From assembly GCF_900176115.1 (NCBI RefSeq), contig NZ_FWWR01000017.1:124001-188000 (forward strand): a stretch of DNA of 64,000 nt, written 5' to 3'. Positions 1-11,446 of the stretch are shown one piece after another. The position numbers and the translations under genes are program-made. Source of the DNA: Peptoniphilus asaccharolyticus DSM 20463. Lineage in GTDB: Bacteria; Bacillota; Clostridia; Tissierellales; Peptoniphilaceae. Below the pieces are notes generated by a model that was not told the DNA's origin, made no database searches, and saw only the letters and a list, made by a program, of their open reading frames with translations. Each line of letters opens with the position of its first letter. The first letter of the stretch is position 1.

Positions 1-129
1 TTATCATCAGCAAAAGTTAAATCAAAAGACGGAATAGTTTATGAAAATGAACCTATTAAACCGGATGTAGAGGTAAATATAAATCAAGGGTACGATACTC
101 TAATTAAATGGATAAGAGAAGGTAAATAA
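1..129 (+). CDS. C-terminal end of a probable S41-family peptidase (partial)
   Basis: Frame 1 is open from the first base to TAA at 127-129 and gives the last 42 residues of a protein. The piece contains a stretch reading NEPIKPDVEV followed by a hydrophilic tail with a final amphipathic helix. In S41 (C-terminal processing/tricorn-like) peptidases the end of the catalytic domain has this pattern: a loop with 'P..PDIEV', then a short helix. The fragment is too short for certainty, and the catalytic Ser/Lys lie outside the window. It is followed after 18 bases by a small membrane protein gene with its own Shine-Dalgarno, so the two are probably co-transcribed. Confidence 0.45.
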   Translation, partial: LSSAKVKSKDGIVYENEPIKPDVEVNINQGYDTLIKWIREGK

Positions 130-147
130 TATTTTTTAGGAGGAAAT

Positions 148-519
148 ATGAAGATTAGGACTTATATAGCAAGTTCCATATACATAATATTGGCTATAAT
201 GTTACCGATATTATTAGAGCAGTCAAAAATTATTTATGATGCAAAAGTTACATATAATACTATGATACTCACAACTAGTAATTTATTGTCATTATTTATA
301 TTGGGAGTATCCATGGGTTGGGCTATAAAATGTTATTTGAAAGCGCCAGTTAAAATTATTTTAATTATTCTTTCTACTGTAACTATATTTAGTATTTTAG
401 GAGCAATAACACAAAATTCTATTTTGATGACATATTTGATGAGATATTATCAAGTTATAAACAAACTTGTGATGTTAAATGCAGTTTTGTTGGTGTTAAG
501 TTTTAAGAGAGCAAATTAA
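148..519 (+). CDS. Small hypothetical membrane protein (123 aa)
   Basis: Starts at ATG 148 behind AGGAGG (139-144). The protein has about four hydrophobic segments (roughly residues 5-22, 42-62, 68-90 and 104-119) joined by short loops and ends in a basic KRAN tail. It has no Cys-rich, catalytic or nucleotide-binding motif that I can recognise, so the function is unknown. It follows the partial peptidase gene at a short distance and is followed by a terminator hairpin at 618-642, so it is the last gene of that transcript. Base composition and RBS are like the neighbouring genes. Confidence 0.7.
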   Translation: MKIRTYIASSIYIILAIMLPILLEQSKIIYDAKVTYNTMILTTSNLLSLFILGVSMGWAIKCYLKAPVKIILIILSTVTIFSILGAITQNSILMTYLMRYYQVINKLVMLNAVLLVLSFKRAN

Positions 520-617
520 TAGGAGTATAAGCAGTGTCAAAGGATAAAATTTGGAGAAGTCGATTTAAATGATATGAGATACAGGTGATTTGAAATTATT
601 TTAAGTGCAGTAGGTAT

Positions 618-642
618 AAGGTGTTTAACGCACCTTTTTTTA
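618..642 (+). terminator. Rho-independent terminator before cggR
   Basis: Stem AAGGTG (618-623) pairs with CACCTT (631-636), followed by a run of T. It separates the upstream membrane-protein transcript from the glycolytic operon. Confidence 0.8.
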
Positions 643-674
643 TTTAAGAAAAGTTAAATCTATATAATAATTTA

Positions 675-702
675 TTGACTGATTTAAGATATGTGATATA
701 CT
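675..702 (+). promoter_or_regulatory. Sigma-A promoter of the glycolytic operon
   Basis: TTGACT at 675-680 and TATACT at 697-702 with a 16-base spacer. Transcription would begin near 709, giving a leader of about 40 bases before cggR. The start point falls at the edge of the proposed CggR operator. Confidence 0.8.
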
Positions 703-706
703 CTAA

Positions 707-746
707 GTGGGAACGGAAAATGACATGTGGGACAAAATGGTGTAAG
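707..746 (+). promoter_or_regulatory. Probable CggR operator
   Basis: Two direct repeats about 20 bases apart: GGGAAC (709-714) then TGACA (721-725), and GGGAC (729-733) then TGGTGT (738-743). This resembles the tandem CGGGAC-N6-TGTC half-sites known for Bacillus CggR. It lies over the predicted transcription start and the first bases of the leader, where a roadblock repressor would act. The match is imperfect, so it is a prediction. Confidence 0.65.
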
Positions 747-747
747 C

Positions 748-1773
748 ATGAACTTAGAATTTTTAATGGAATTTGTACCGGAGCTTCAAGATTTGTTTAT
801 AAAGAGATATGAAATACTCAAATTTATAAGCAAAAATGAAAGAGCGGGTAGAAGAACAATTGCACAAGGTATGAATATTTCTGAGAGGGTAGTCAGAGAT
901 GAAATTGAAAAGTTAAAAGCTCAAAATTTTATTTCAGTATCTTCTTCGGGGATGAGAATAGAAGAAAAGGGAAAGAGATTCTTAAATGAATTGAGTTCTT
1001 TTTATCGTGAGATAAACAGTCAGCGTTCTCTTGGAATTGAAATTGAAAAGTTACTTGGAGTTAAAAAAGTTTTTGTTGTTGAGAGTGGTATTGAGCATTC
1101 TGAAACGGTTAAAAATTTGGGTGCACAAGCGGCGTCAATCTTTGAAACTATAATTTCTGAGGGAGACCTCATAGGTGTAACGGGTGGAGAGACAATATAT
1201 TGTGTTTCTGAATCTATTACATCTAAGGTGGATAGATTAGATGTCACTGTGATACCAGCAAGGGGCTCGGTTGGTAGCCAAGCTAGATTTCAAGCTAACA
1301 CAATTGCATCCAGAATTGCAAATAAATTAAATGCGAAGTTACAACTTTTGCCTATACCGGAGACTGTTTCGAAGCAGGCTATGGAAATTTTCTTAAGTGA
1401 TAGTGAAATGAGAGAAGCTTATGAGATGTTAAAGAGCTTAGATGTTTTGCTGTTTGGTATAGGTAGAGCTGATGTTATGTTGGCAAGAAGGGGTATAAAT
1501 GAAGAGAAAAGTTCGGAAGTTTTAAACTGCGGAGCTGTTTCTGAGGCCTTTGGAAATTATTTTAATTTAAAAGGAGAGCGAGTTTATTCTCAAGAAAGTG
1601 TTGGCATAAGTTTGGATAAGTTTTTAAGCATACCTAAGATTATAGGTGTTGCAGGTGGAGTTGAAAAAGCTCAGGCTATTATAAGTATTTCAACTCTTAG
1701 ACCTGATATGGTTTTAGTTATAGATGAAAGTGCAGCGCACGAGATTATTAAGGAGGTAAATTATGGCAGTTAA
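748..1773 (+). CDS. cggR: Central glycolytic genes repressor CggR (SorC/DeoR-type)
   Basis: A 341-residue DNA-binding repressor of the lower glycolysis operon; the family responds to fructose-1,6-bisphosphate. ATG 748 is preferred over the GTG at 727. It aligns with the usual CggR N-terminus (MN..., then KRYEIL near residue 20), a GGTG box lies 5 bases upstream, and the GTG is inside the operator. A winged helix-turn-helix spans about residues 33-60 (RRTIAQGMNISERVVRDEI). The C-terminal effector domain shows GVTGGETI (143-150), PARG (170-173) and a late GVAGG motif. It overlaps gap by 11 bases, so it is translationally coupled and the operon is probably autoregulated through the operator at 707-746. 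Confidence 0.93.
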   Translation: MNLEFLMEFVPELQDLFIKRYEILKFISKNERAGRRTIAQGMNISERVVRDEIEKLKAQNFISVSSSGMRIEEKGKRFLNELSSFYREINSQRSLGIEIEKLLGVKKVFVVESGIEHSETVKNLGAQAASIFETIISEGDLIGVTGGETIYCVSESITSKVDRLDVTVIPARGSVGSQARFQANTIASRIANKLNAKLQLLPIPETVSKQAMEIFLSDSEMREAYEMLKSLDVLLFGIGRADVMLARRGINEEKSSEVLNCGAVSEAFGNYFNLKGERVYSQESVGISLDKFLSIPKIIGVAGGVEKAQAIISISTLRPDMVLVIDESAAHEIIKEVNYGS

Positions 1774-2779
1774 TGTAGCTATTATGGGATTTGGAAGAAT
1801 AGGTAGAGATGTTTTAAGGGGTTGGGCTCTTAGAGATGAAAAGAGTTTTAACATAACTCACATAGCAGATTTAAAGGCAAGCGAAAAGATAAAAGAACAT
1901 GCTCACCTATTTAAATATGACTCAGTATATAGAAAATTCCCAGGTGAAGTGGAAGTTGTAGAAGATGGATTCTTAGTAAATGGACACAAGGTTACAGTTA
2001 TCGATGGAAAAATGCCAAGTGAAATGAACTGGGGAGAATTAGGGGTTGATATCGTAATCGAATCAACAGGTGCTTTCACTGAATATGCAAAAGCTCACGG
2101 ACATATCGAAGCTGGTGCTAAGAAAGTTATTATCTCTGCTCCTGCAAAGGGAGACGTTAAGACAATAGTAATGGGAGTTAACGACTCTGAATACGACAGT
2201 GCTGTTCATGATGTAATTTCAAATGCTTCTTGTACAACTAACTGTTTAGCTCCTGTAACAAAGGTTATTCTTGAAAACTTTGGTATCGAAAGAGGAATCA
2301 TGACAACAGTTCATGCTTACACTAATGACCAAAAGATTCACGATGCTCTTCATAAAGATATGAGACGTGCAAGAGCCGGTGCTGAAAATATAATCCCTAC
2401 AACAACTGGTGCAGCTCAAGCTGTTGCTAAGGTTATTCCAGAAGTAGAAGGAATTTTAACTGGTATGGCAATGAGAGTTCCTGTTCCAACAGGTTCTGTA
2501 GTTGATGTTACTTTTGAAATTTCTAAAGAAGCTACAGTTGAAGAAATCAACGCAGCTATCAAAAAAGCTTCTGAAAATGAATTAAAGGGAGTTTTAGCAT
2601 ACACTGAAGAAGACATAGTATCTTCTGATATAGTAGGAGATCCTCATTCTTCAATCTTTGATGCACAACTTACAATTGTAAAAGACAAACTTGTGAAATT
2701 AGTTTCTTGGTACGACAATGAATGGGGCTACTCACAAAGAGTTGTTGATTTAACAGATAAAGTTAGCAAAGGACTTTAA
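1763..2779 (+). CDS. gap: Glyceraldehyde-3-phosphate dehydrogenase
   Basis: A 338-residue cytosolic enzyme that oxidises glyceraldehyde 3-phosphate to 1,3-bisphosphoglycerate with NAD and phosphate. The NAD-binding GFGRIGR is at residues 9-15, the catalytic Cys157 lies in ASCTTNC, and the general base His184 lies in TTVHAYT. The C-terminus carries the conserved WYDNEWGYS. Start ATG 1763 has AAGGAGG 6 bases upstream, inside the end of cggR. Length is normal for type I GAPDH. Codon use is rich in C- and T-ending favoured codons, as expected for a highly expressed gene. A partial terminator hairpin separates it from pgk. Confidence 0.98.
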   Translation: MAVNVAIMGFGRIGRDVLRGWALRDEKSFNITHIADLKASEKIKEHAHLFKYDSVYRKFPGEVEVVEDGFLVNGHKVTVIDGKMPSEMNWGELGVDIVIESTGAFTEYAKAHGHIEAGAKKVIISAPAKGDVKTIVMGVNDSEYDSAVHDVISNASCTTNCLAPVTKVILENFGIERGIMTTVHAYTNDQKIHDALHKDMRRARAGAENIIPTTTGAAQAVAKVIPEVEGILTGMAMRVPVPTGSVVDVTFEISKEATVEEINAAIKKASENELKGVLAYTEEDIVSSDIVGDPHSSIFDAQLTIVKDKLVKLVSWYDNEWGYSQRVVDLTDKVSKGL

Positions 2780-2793
2780 GTTAAGATAAATTT

Positions 2794-2821
2794 AGCGGAA
2801 GCTTTTTGCTTTCGCTTTTTC
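2794..2821 (+). terminator. Hairpin with T-run between gap and pgk (attenuator or processing site)
   Basis: AGCGGAAGC (2794-2802) pairs with GCTTTCGCT (2808-2816) over a five-T loop, with one G-T pair, and is followed by TTTTCTT. The pgk Shine-Dalgarno follows within 10 bases. The hairpin may stop part of the transcripts so that gap mRNA exceeds the distal genes, or it may protect a processed 3' end. Confidence 0.6.
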
Positions 2822-2834
2822 TTATGGAGGAAAA

Positions 2835-4022
2835 ATGAAAAAGACTATAAAAGATTTGGATTTAAAAGGCAAGAGAGCGGTAATAAGAGTTGACTACAAT
2901 GTGCCACTAAAAGATGGAAAAGTTACTAATGATGCAAGAGTAAGAGCAAGTCTTGAAACTATAAATGCTGTTTTAGATGCTGGAGCTTCAGTTGTGTTGC
3001 TATCTCACCTTGGCAGGCCTAAGGGTAAATATGTAGAAGAATTTTCATTGAAACCAGTTGTGGAAGTTTTAGAAAACCTAATTGGTAAAAAAGTTAAGTT
3101 TATTGCTGACGAAGCAGTTGTATCTGACAAAGTGTTAGAAGAAGTTAGAGCACTAAAAGCAGGAGAAATAGCACTACTTGAAAATACAAGATTTGTAGCG
3201 GGAGAAGAGAAGAACGAGGCTGAATTCGCAAAGAAATTGGCAAGTCTTGGAGATGTTTATATAAATGATGCATTTGGAACTGCTCACAGAGCTCATGCTT
3301 CAAATGTTGGAATAGCACAAAACTTACCTTCAGCTATGGGATACTTAGTTGAAAAAGAAGTAAAATATATAAAGAACGCAATAGAAAATCCTAAGAGACC
3401 TTTTGTGGCAATTTTAGGTGGAGCAAAAGTTTCTGATAAAATTGGGGTAATAGATAATTTACTAGGAATAGTAGATAAGATTATAATAGTAGGAGCGATG
3501 GCAAATACTTTTGTAAAATCTATGGGCAATGAAGTTGGCAAATCTTTAGTAGAAGATGATAAGCTTGAGCTTGCAAAAGAGCTTATTGAAAGAGCTAAGG
3601 AAAATAAGGTAGAAATGATACTTCCAGTTGACTTTGTAGTTGCAGAAGAACTTAAAGAAGGAGTTGCTACAGAAGTTGTAGCAGCTGATGGAATTCCAAC
3701 CGACAAAGCTGCTTTTGATATAGGACCGGATTCAGTTAAGAAGATAGAAGAAGCATTAAAAGATGCTGCTACTGTTATCTGGAATGGACCTTGTGGAGTT
3801 TTTGAAATAGATGAATTTGCAAAGGGAACTTTCGCTGTTGCAGAAGCTTTGGCAAATCTTGAAGATGCGATAACAATTGTTGGCGGAGGAGATTCTGGAG
3901 CTGCTGTTGAAAAGAGTGGAGTTGAAGATAAAATATCCCACGTTTCAACAGGCGGTGGAGCAAGTCTTGAAATGTTAGAAGGAAAAGTATTACCTGGAAT
4001 AGACATAATAGAGGAGGCATAA
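2835..4022 (+). CDS. pgk: Phosphoglycerate kinase
   Basis: A 395-residue kinase that transfers phosphate from 1,3-bisphosphoglycerate to ADP. The N-terminal substrate domain shows RVDYNVPL (18-25) and the basic loop SHLGRPKG (about 57-64). The DAFGTAHRAHAS segment lies in the middle of the N-domain, and the C-terminal nucleotide domain has GGAKVSDK, GGGDSGAAVE and STGGGASLEMLEG. ATG 2835 follows GGAGG. Length is standard and no key residue is missing. It lies 1 base before tpiA, and translation of the two is probably coupled. Confidence 0.98.
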   Translation: MKKTIKDLDLKGKRAVIRVDYNVPLKDGKVTNDARVRASLETINAVLDAGASVVLLSHLGRPKGKYVEEFSLKPVVEVLENLIGKKVKFIADEAVVSDKVLEEVRALKAGEIALLENTRFVAGEEKNEAEFAKKLASLGDVYINDAFGTAHRAHASNVGIAQNLPSAMGYLVEKEVKYIKNAIENPKRPFVAILGGAKVSDKIGVIDNLLGIVDKIIIVGAMANTFVKSMGNEVGKSLVEDDKLELAKELIERAKENKVEMILPVDFVVAEELKEGVATEVVAADGIPTDKAAFDIGPDSVKKIEEALKDAATVIWNGPCGVFEIDEFAKGTFAVAEALANLEDAITIVGGGDSGAAVEKSGVEDKISHVSTGGGASLEMLEGKVLPGIDIIEEA

Positions 4023-4023
4023 A

Positions 4024-4770
4024 ATGAGAAAAAAACTTATAGCCGGAAACTGGAAAATGAATTTAAATGCAAGTCAAGCTGGAGTGATGCTGACTGAATT
4101 TATAGAAAAACCACTTGCAATAGATGTTGATGTATTGGTTATACCACCATTCACATCAATTCCAAAAGCTTATGAGGTTTTAAAAGATACACACATTATG
4201 CTTGGAGCTCAAAATATAAGTGAGCAAAGTGAAGGAGCTTACACTGGAGAAATTTCAGCGGAAATGTTGACTGACTTAAATGTAACTCACGTTTTAATAG
4301 GTCATTCTGAAAGAAGAACTTACCAAAAAGAAAGTGACGAACTATTAAACAAAAAAATAAGAAGAGCATTAGAAGCCAATATAGTGCCTGTACTTTGTGT
4401 TGGAGAATCAAAGGCAGAACGTGATGAAAATAGAGCTTTTGATGTAGTAAAAGGTCAAATTGTAAATGGACTTAAAGATATAGAAAATAGTGGCGAGATA
4501 ATTATAGCTTATGAACCAACTTGGGCAATTGGAACAGGAGATGTTTGTAGCCCTGAAGATGCACAAGAAATGGCTAAATTTATAAGAACAACAGTTGAAG
4601 AACTATACGCAAAAGAAATTGCAGAAAAGACAAGAATACTATACGGTGGTTCAGTTAAGCCTAACAATGTAACTGAGCTTATGGGAAGAGAAGATATAGA
4701 TGGAGCTCTTGTTGGCGGAGCATCATTAAAAGCTGACGACTTTGAAAAGTTGGTGAATTTTGGAGAATAA
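4024..4770 (+). CDS. tpiA: Triosephosphate isomerase
   Basis: A 248-residue TIM barrel that interconverts dihydroxyacetone phosphate and glyceraldehyde 3-phosphate. Lys11 lies in GNWKMN, the catalytic His in IGHSERR (about residue 95), and the catalytic Glu in AYEPTWAIGTG (about 165). The phosphate-binding YGGSVKPNN and GGASLK are near the C-terminus. ATG 4024 directly follows the pgk stop; the RBS GAGGAGG is in the end of pgk. It ends 1 base before gpmI. Confidence 0.98.
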   Translation: MRKKLIAGNWKMNLNASQAGVMLTEFIEKPLAIDVDVLVIPPFTSIPKAYEVLKDTHIMLGAQNISEQSEGAYTGEISAEMLTDLNVTHVLIGHSERRTYQKESDELLNKKIRRALEANIVPVLCVGESKAERDENRAFDVVKGQIVNGLKDIENSGEIIIAYEPTWAIGTGDVCSPEDAQEMAKFIRTTVEELYAKEIAEKTRILYGGSVKPNNVTELMGREDIDGALVGGASLKADDFEKLVNFGE

Positions 4771-4771
4771 T

Positions 4772-7940
<3,169 letters not shown>

Positions 7941-7941
7941 T

Positions 7942-8352
7942 ATGGACTATAAAAGGATGATTGATGAGCGTAATGCGAGTGGATATATAAACCACTTGGA
8001 CATCAATGTTGTTGAAATCAGAGAGGGATATGCTAAGACAGAAGTTTTAATTGGAGATGGGCATATAAATCCAATGGGAGCTGCACATGGTGGACTTATT
8101 TTTAGTTTAGCCGATGTAACAGCGGGTTCATGTGCAAATTCGTTTGGAAATAAAGCCAGCACTCTAAATTCAAGCATAAACTTCTTGGCACCCGCTATGA
8201 AGGGCAGCAAATTAACAGGAGAGTCAAAACTTTTAAAGAACGGGAAGACTGTAAAAGTTATTGATGTTGAAATTAAAGATGAGAGTGGCAAAATGGTTGC
8301 TAGAGGGAATTTTTCTTTCTTCGACTTAGGAGAGCCGCTTTTCGAAGATTAA
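7942..8352 (+). CDS. PaaI-type hotdog-fold thioesterase
   Basis: A 136-residue single hotdog domain. The conserved NPMGAAHGGLIFSLAD (about residues 42-57) is the helix-capping motif of the 4HBT/PaaI family, which hydrolyses acyl- or aryl-CoA thioesters. ATG 7942 was chosen because GGAGG lies 6 bases upstream; the 13 codons before it overlap the phosphatase gene. It lies 1 base after the SixA-like gene and is the last gene of the operon before a strong terminator. The substrate cannot be told from sequence. Confidence 0.82.
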   Translation: MDYKRMIDERNASGYINHLDINVVEIREGYAKTEVLIGDGHINPMGAAHGGLIFSLADVTAGSCANSFGNKASTLNSSINFLAPAMKGSKLTGESKLLKNGKTVKVIDVEIKDESGKMVARGNFSFFDLGEPLFED

Positions 8353-8372
8353 ACTTAAAACAATATGGATTT

Positions 8373-8407
8373 AAATCTGTACATGCTAAGGTGTGTACAG
8401 ATTTTTA
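8373..8407 (+). terminator. Terminator of the glycolytic operon
   Basis: AAATCTGTACA (8373-8383) pairs perfectly with TGTACAGATTT (8394-8404), ending in a T-run. Confidence 0.9.
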
Positions 8408-8433
8408 ATGTTTAGAAAGTATTGATATTTATG

Positions 8434-8461
8434 TTGAAAAGTTTTTTATCTGTGATACCAT
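8434..8461 (+). promoter_or_regulatory. Probable promoter of the decarboxylase beta gene
   Basis: TTGAAA (8434-8439), 16 bases, then TACCAT (8456-8461) preceded by TGA as an extended -10. Leader of about 15-20 bases to the RBS AGGAGGG. Confidence 0.5.
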
Positions 8462-8482
8462 ATAGTTGATTAGGAGGGAAAG

Positions 8483-9619
8483 ATGGAATTTTTAACAGAG
8501 GGTATAAAACTTATAACTTGGCAGGATTTAATAATGTATGGAGTTGGATTTCTGCTTATATATTTGGCGATTGAAAAAGAATTTGAACCGGCATTGCTAC
8601 TCCCAATGGGATTTGGAGCTATCTTGGTGAATTTACCACTATCAGGAGCTATAAACCAAACCATGGCTGGTATAGGAGAAGTTACGGGTATAGTTGAGTG
8701 GCTATTTAATATTGGCATTGAAGCATCAGAAGCGCTTCCTTTGCTTTTGTTTATTGGTATAGGAGCTATGATAGATTTCGGACCGCTACTTTCAAATCCA
8801 AAGATGTTTTTATTTGGAGCAGCAGCTCAATTTGGAATTTTCTTTGCTCTATCGCTTGCAACTGTATTAGGATTTGAACTTAGAGATGCAGCATCCATAG
8901 GTATAATAGGGGCGGCTGATGGGCCGACTTCAATATTGGTATCTCAAGTTTTGGGTTCAAAGTATGTTGGTGCTATAGCCGTTGCGGCTTATTCATATAT
9001 GGCTTTGGTTCCTATAGTGCAACCTATGGCTATAAAATTGGTTACTACTAAAAAAGAAAGACAGATAAAAATGCACTACAATCCAAAGGGAGTTTCAAGA
9101 AAGGCGAGAATTTTCTTCCCTATTTTGGTAACTATGGTAGCTGGGTTAGTGGCGCCTATGTCAGTTTCTCTTGTTGGATTTTTGATGTTCGGTAATTTGA
9201 TTCGTGAGTCAGGTGTGCTTGGGAACCTAACCGAAACTGCAAGCAATGAACTTGCAAATTTAATAACTTTATTGCTTGGTATAACAATATCTTTTAGTAT
9301 GAGAGCGGAAGCTTTTGTAAACATAGAAACACTTCTAATAATGGGAATAGGACTTGTGGCATTTGTATTCGACACAATCGGTGGAGTTGTATTTGCTAAA
9401 ATATTAAATTTATTTACAAGGAAAAAGATAAATCCAATGATAGGTGCAGCGGGGATTTCTGCATTCCCAATGTCAGCTCGTGTTGTTCAAAAGATGGGAC
9501 TTAAAGAAGATCCTTCAAATCACTTGTTGATGTTTGCCGTGGGTGCTAATGTGTCTGGGCAAATAGGTTCGGTTGTAGCTGGTGGAGTTATATTAAACTT
9601 AATACAACAGTTTTTATAG
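8483..9619 (+). CDS. Sodium-ion-translocating decarboxylase, beta subunit (OadB/GcdB family)
   Basis: A 378-residue polytopic inner-membrane protein with about nine to eleven hydrophobic segments. It carries the family signature GAADGPTSI (about 150-158) with the Asp that carries Na+, and the second conserved polar membrane motif GANVSGQIGS near the C-terminus. In this family the subunit couples decarboxylation of a biotin-bound carboxyl group to Na+ export. No alpha (carboxyltransferase) or biotin-carrier subunit is nearby, so the substrate (oxaloacetate, glutaconyl-CoA, methylmalonyl-CoA) is not known. It is followed 8 bases later by a tiny membrane protein that resembles a gamma subunit. 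Confidence 0.9.
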   Translation: MEFLTEGIKLITWQDLIMYGVGFLLIYLAIEKEFEPALLLPMGFGAILVNLPLSGAINQTMAGIGEVTGIVEWLFNIGIEASEALPLLLFIGIGAMIDFGPLLSNPKMFLFGAAAQFGIFFALSLATVLGFELRDAASIGIIGAADGPTSILVSQVLGSKYVGAIAVAAYSYMALVPIVQPMAIKLVTTKKERQIKMHYNPKGVSRKARIFFPILVTMVAGLVAPMSVSLVGFLMFGNLIRESGVLGNLTETASNELANLITLLLGITISFSMRAEAFVNIETLLIMGIGLVAFVFDTIGGVVFAKILNLFTRKKINPMIGAAGISAFPMSARVVQKMGLKEDPSNHLLMFAVGANVSGQIGSVVAGGVILNLIQQFL

Positions 9620-9627
9620 GAGGAAAT

Positions 9628-9744
9628 ATGAATCCAAATTTTTTAATATCACTTGAAATAATGGGCAAAGGGATGCTTTCTATCTTTATAGTATTGGGGA
9701 TTTTATCTTTGATAGTAATGGCATTTGCCAAGATTTTTAAATAA
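9628..9744 (+). CDS. Tiny membrane protein, probable OadG-like gamma subunit (38 aa)
   Basis: ATG 9628 sits 5 bases after a perfect AGGAGG and the frame runs to TAA 9742-9744. The protein has a short polar N-terminus, one transmembrane helix (about residues 15-33, MLSIFIVLGILSLIVMAFA) and a basic end, KIFK. This is the layout of the membrane part of OadG-type gamma subunits, which stabilise the decarboxylase complex, but it lacks their long soluble tail. Position directly behind the beta gene supports the assignment. The terminator at 9757-9788 closes the two-gene unit. Confidence 0.7.
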   Translation: MNPNFLISLEIMGKGMLSIFIVLGILSLIVMAFAKIFK

Positions 9745-9756
9745 ACGTTGAAGTGT

Positions 9757-9788
9757 AGGTTCTGTATGTGAGTGCAGAACCTTTTTTA
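9757..9788 (+). terminator. Terminator of the decarboxylase unit
   Basis: AGGTTCTG (9757-9764) pairs with CAGAACCT (9775-9782), followed by TTTTTT. Confidence 0.88.
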
Positions 9789-9873
9789 ATGCAAACGAAA
9801 GATGGATTTAAAATTTAAGATATTGCACCAAAAGTTAATTAATTTCAAAGATATTTTTTTAATTAAATCTTTT

Positions 9874-9882
9874 TGTTACAAT
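9874..9882 (+). promoter_or_regulatory. Extended -10 promoter before the flippase gene
   Basis: TGTTACAAT at 9874-9882 (TGn plus TACAAT) with a T-rich upstream region and no clear -35. It lies about 33 bases before the start codon. Confidence 0.5.
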
Positions 9883-9914
9883 AGTAATATAGTAAAAATA
9901 AAAAGAGGTTAGAA

Positions 9915-11426
9915 ATGAATACATCTTATATATTGATGATTGTGACAATCGTCTCAAAAATTTTTGGTTTAGTTAGAGAAAAAGCTCTGGCTTATTTTTT
10001 CGGAACGGGAATTGTAGTAGAAGCATTTTTAGTTGCTTTTCAAATTCCGATGACTTTTACAAATATATTGTCGGGGGCAACTGCTAATGGCTACATACCT
10101 ATGTACAATGAGATAAAAGAGAACAAAGGAGAACAAGAGGCAAATAAATTCACATCCAATTTATCAAATATAATTTTTATAGGAACTCTATTGCTTTCTA
10201 TAGTGGGAATTGTATTTGCAAGACAGCTGGTTGGAGTGATGGCGATAGGGTTTGAAGGCGAGACTTTGGAAATGGCTGTATTTATGACCAGAGTTGCACT
10301 ATTAAGTCTTGGAGCGACTACGGTATTTTCTATCTTTAAAGCTTATCTTCAAATTAAAAAGCACTTTATAGTTTCCGTTGCACATGCCATTTTAATGAAT
10401 GTAATTATAATTGCGAGCATGGCATTTGCTAAAAAACTTGGTTATCAATACTTAGCTTTTGGAATCTTGGCAGGATTTATATTTCAATATTTAATATTTT
10501 TACCTTATATAAAAAAGACAGGTTACAGACATAAAGGATTAATAGATTTAAAAGACGGCGACTTTAAAACTATGATGAAAATTATTGTGCCAGTTTTGAT
10601 TTCAACATCTGTAATAGAGCTCAACTTTATAATTTCAAAATCGTTGGCGTCTGCTTTATTTACAGGGGCTATGGCATCTCTAAACTATGCCTACAAATTA
10701 CAAGCATTTGTAACAGGTATTGTAATCACTTCAATTGTGACAGCAGTTTATCCGGACATGGCAAGACTTGGAGCAATTGGGGACTATGACGGTTTGAAAA
10801 AATCGGTTGGAGAAGCATTGGTATCTATGGCTCTTTTAGTTGTGCCGGCTTCGGCAGGTTTGTTTATATTTTCAGATCCAATTGTAAAACTACTATTTGT
10901 GGGTGGAGCTTTTGGAGTACAAGACGGTGTGGTAACTGCCACTGTTTTGAATTTCTATGCCATAGGGATAATTGGTATAGGGGTTAGAGAGATAGTATCT
11001 AGAGCATTTTACGCAATTATGGACACCAAGACACCTGTTGTAAATTCGGTTGTAATGGTTGGAGTGAATATAGCTTTGAGTATTGTGATGATGAAGGTGT
11101 ATGGAATAAGAGGACTTGCACTTGCAACTTCTATTTCATTTATTGTTGGAGCCATACTCATGGTGCTAAGTCTAAAAGGTAAATTGGGTAGAGTGTTTAG
11201 TGCTATAAATATTTCGGATTTGGTGAAGATAACTATAGCGACTGTATGTATGGGAGTTTTAGCGAGCATTGCTTATAGTTTTTCAAGTAGATTTATTGGA
11301 AGTATATTATCTCTTTTGATTGCAATTGCAGTTGCAGGAGTAGTTTATTTAGTAGCTATTTTAGTGCTAAAAGTATCTGAAGTGCAAAATATTATAAACA
11401 AGATAAAAAATAAGAGAGCAAAGTAG
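9915..11426 (+). CDS. murJ: MurJ-like lipid II flippase (MVF/MOP superfamily)
   Basis: A 503-residue integral membrane protein with about 14 helices. Near the N-terminus it has the MviN/MurJ signature SKIFGLVREKALAYFFG (residues 14-30), then VAFQIPMTFTNILSGATANGYIP. It would move lipid-linked peptidoglycan precursors across the membrane, in line with the murA gene elsewhere in this window. Start ATG 9915 follows AAGAGG. It is transcribed alone between two terminators. Some paralogues in this superfamily export other polysaccharide lipids, so the precise substrate is not certain. Confidence 0.85.
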   Translation: MNTSYILMIVTIVSKIFGLVREKALAYFFGTGIVVEAFLVAFQIPMTFTNILSGATANGYIPMYNEIKENKGEQEANKFTSNLSNIIFIGTLLLSIVGIVFARQLVGVMAIGFEGETLEMAVFMTRVALLSLGATTVFSIFKAYLQIKKHFIVSVAHAILMNVIIIASMAFAKKLGYQYLAFGILAGFIFQYLIFLPYIKKTGYRHKGLIDLKDGDFKTMMKIIVPVLISTSVIELNFIISKSLASALFTGAMASLNYAYKLQAFVTGIVITSIVTAVYPDMARLGAIGDYDGLKKSVGEALVSMALLVVPASAGLFIFSDPIVKLLFVGGAFGVQDGVVTATVLNFYAIGIIGIGVREIVSRAFYAIMDTKTPVVNSVVMVGVNIALSIVMMKVYGIRGLALATSISFIVGAILMVLSLKGKLGRVFSAINISDLVKITIATVCMGVLASIAYSFSSRFIGSILSLLIAIAVAGVVYLVAILVLKVSEVQNIINKIKNKRAK

Positions 11427-11446
11427 CTATAATTATGGATTAAAAT

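Noticed and set aside
727-747. GTG 727 as start of cggR
   Set aside because: It lies in the operator, lacks a ribosome site and adds seven residues absent from the usual CggR start.
3293-4006. Minus-strand frame of 237 codons in pgk
   Set aside because: Shadow of the pgk codons, rich in Ser and Ile, without start signals.
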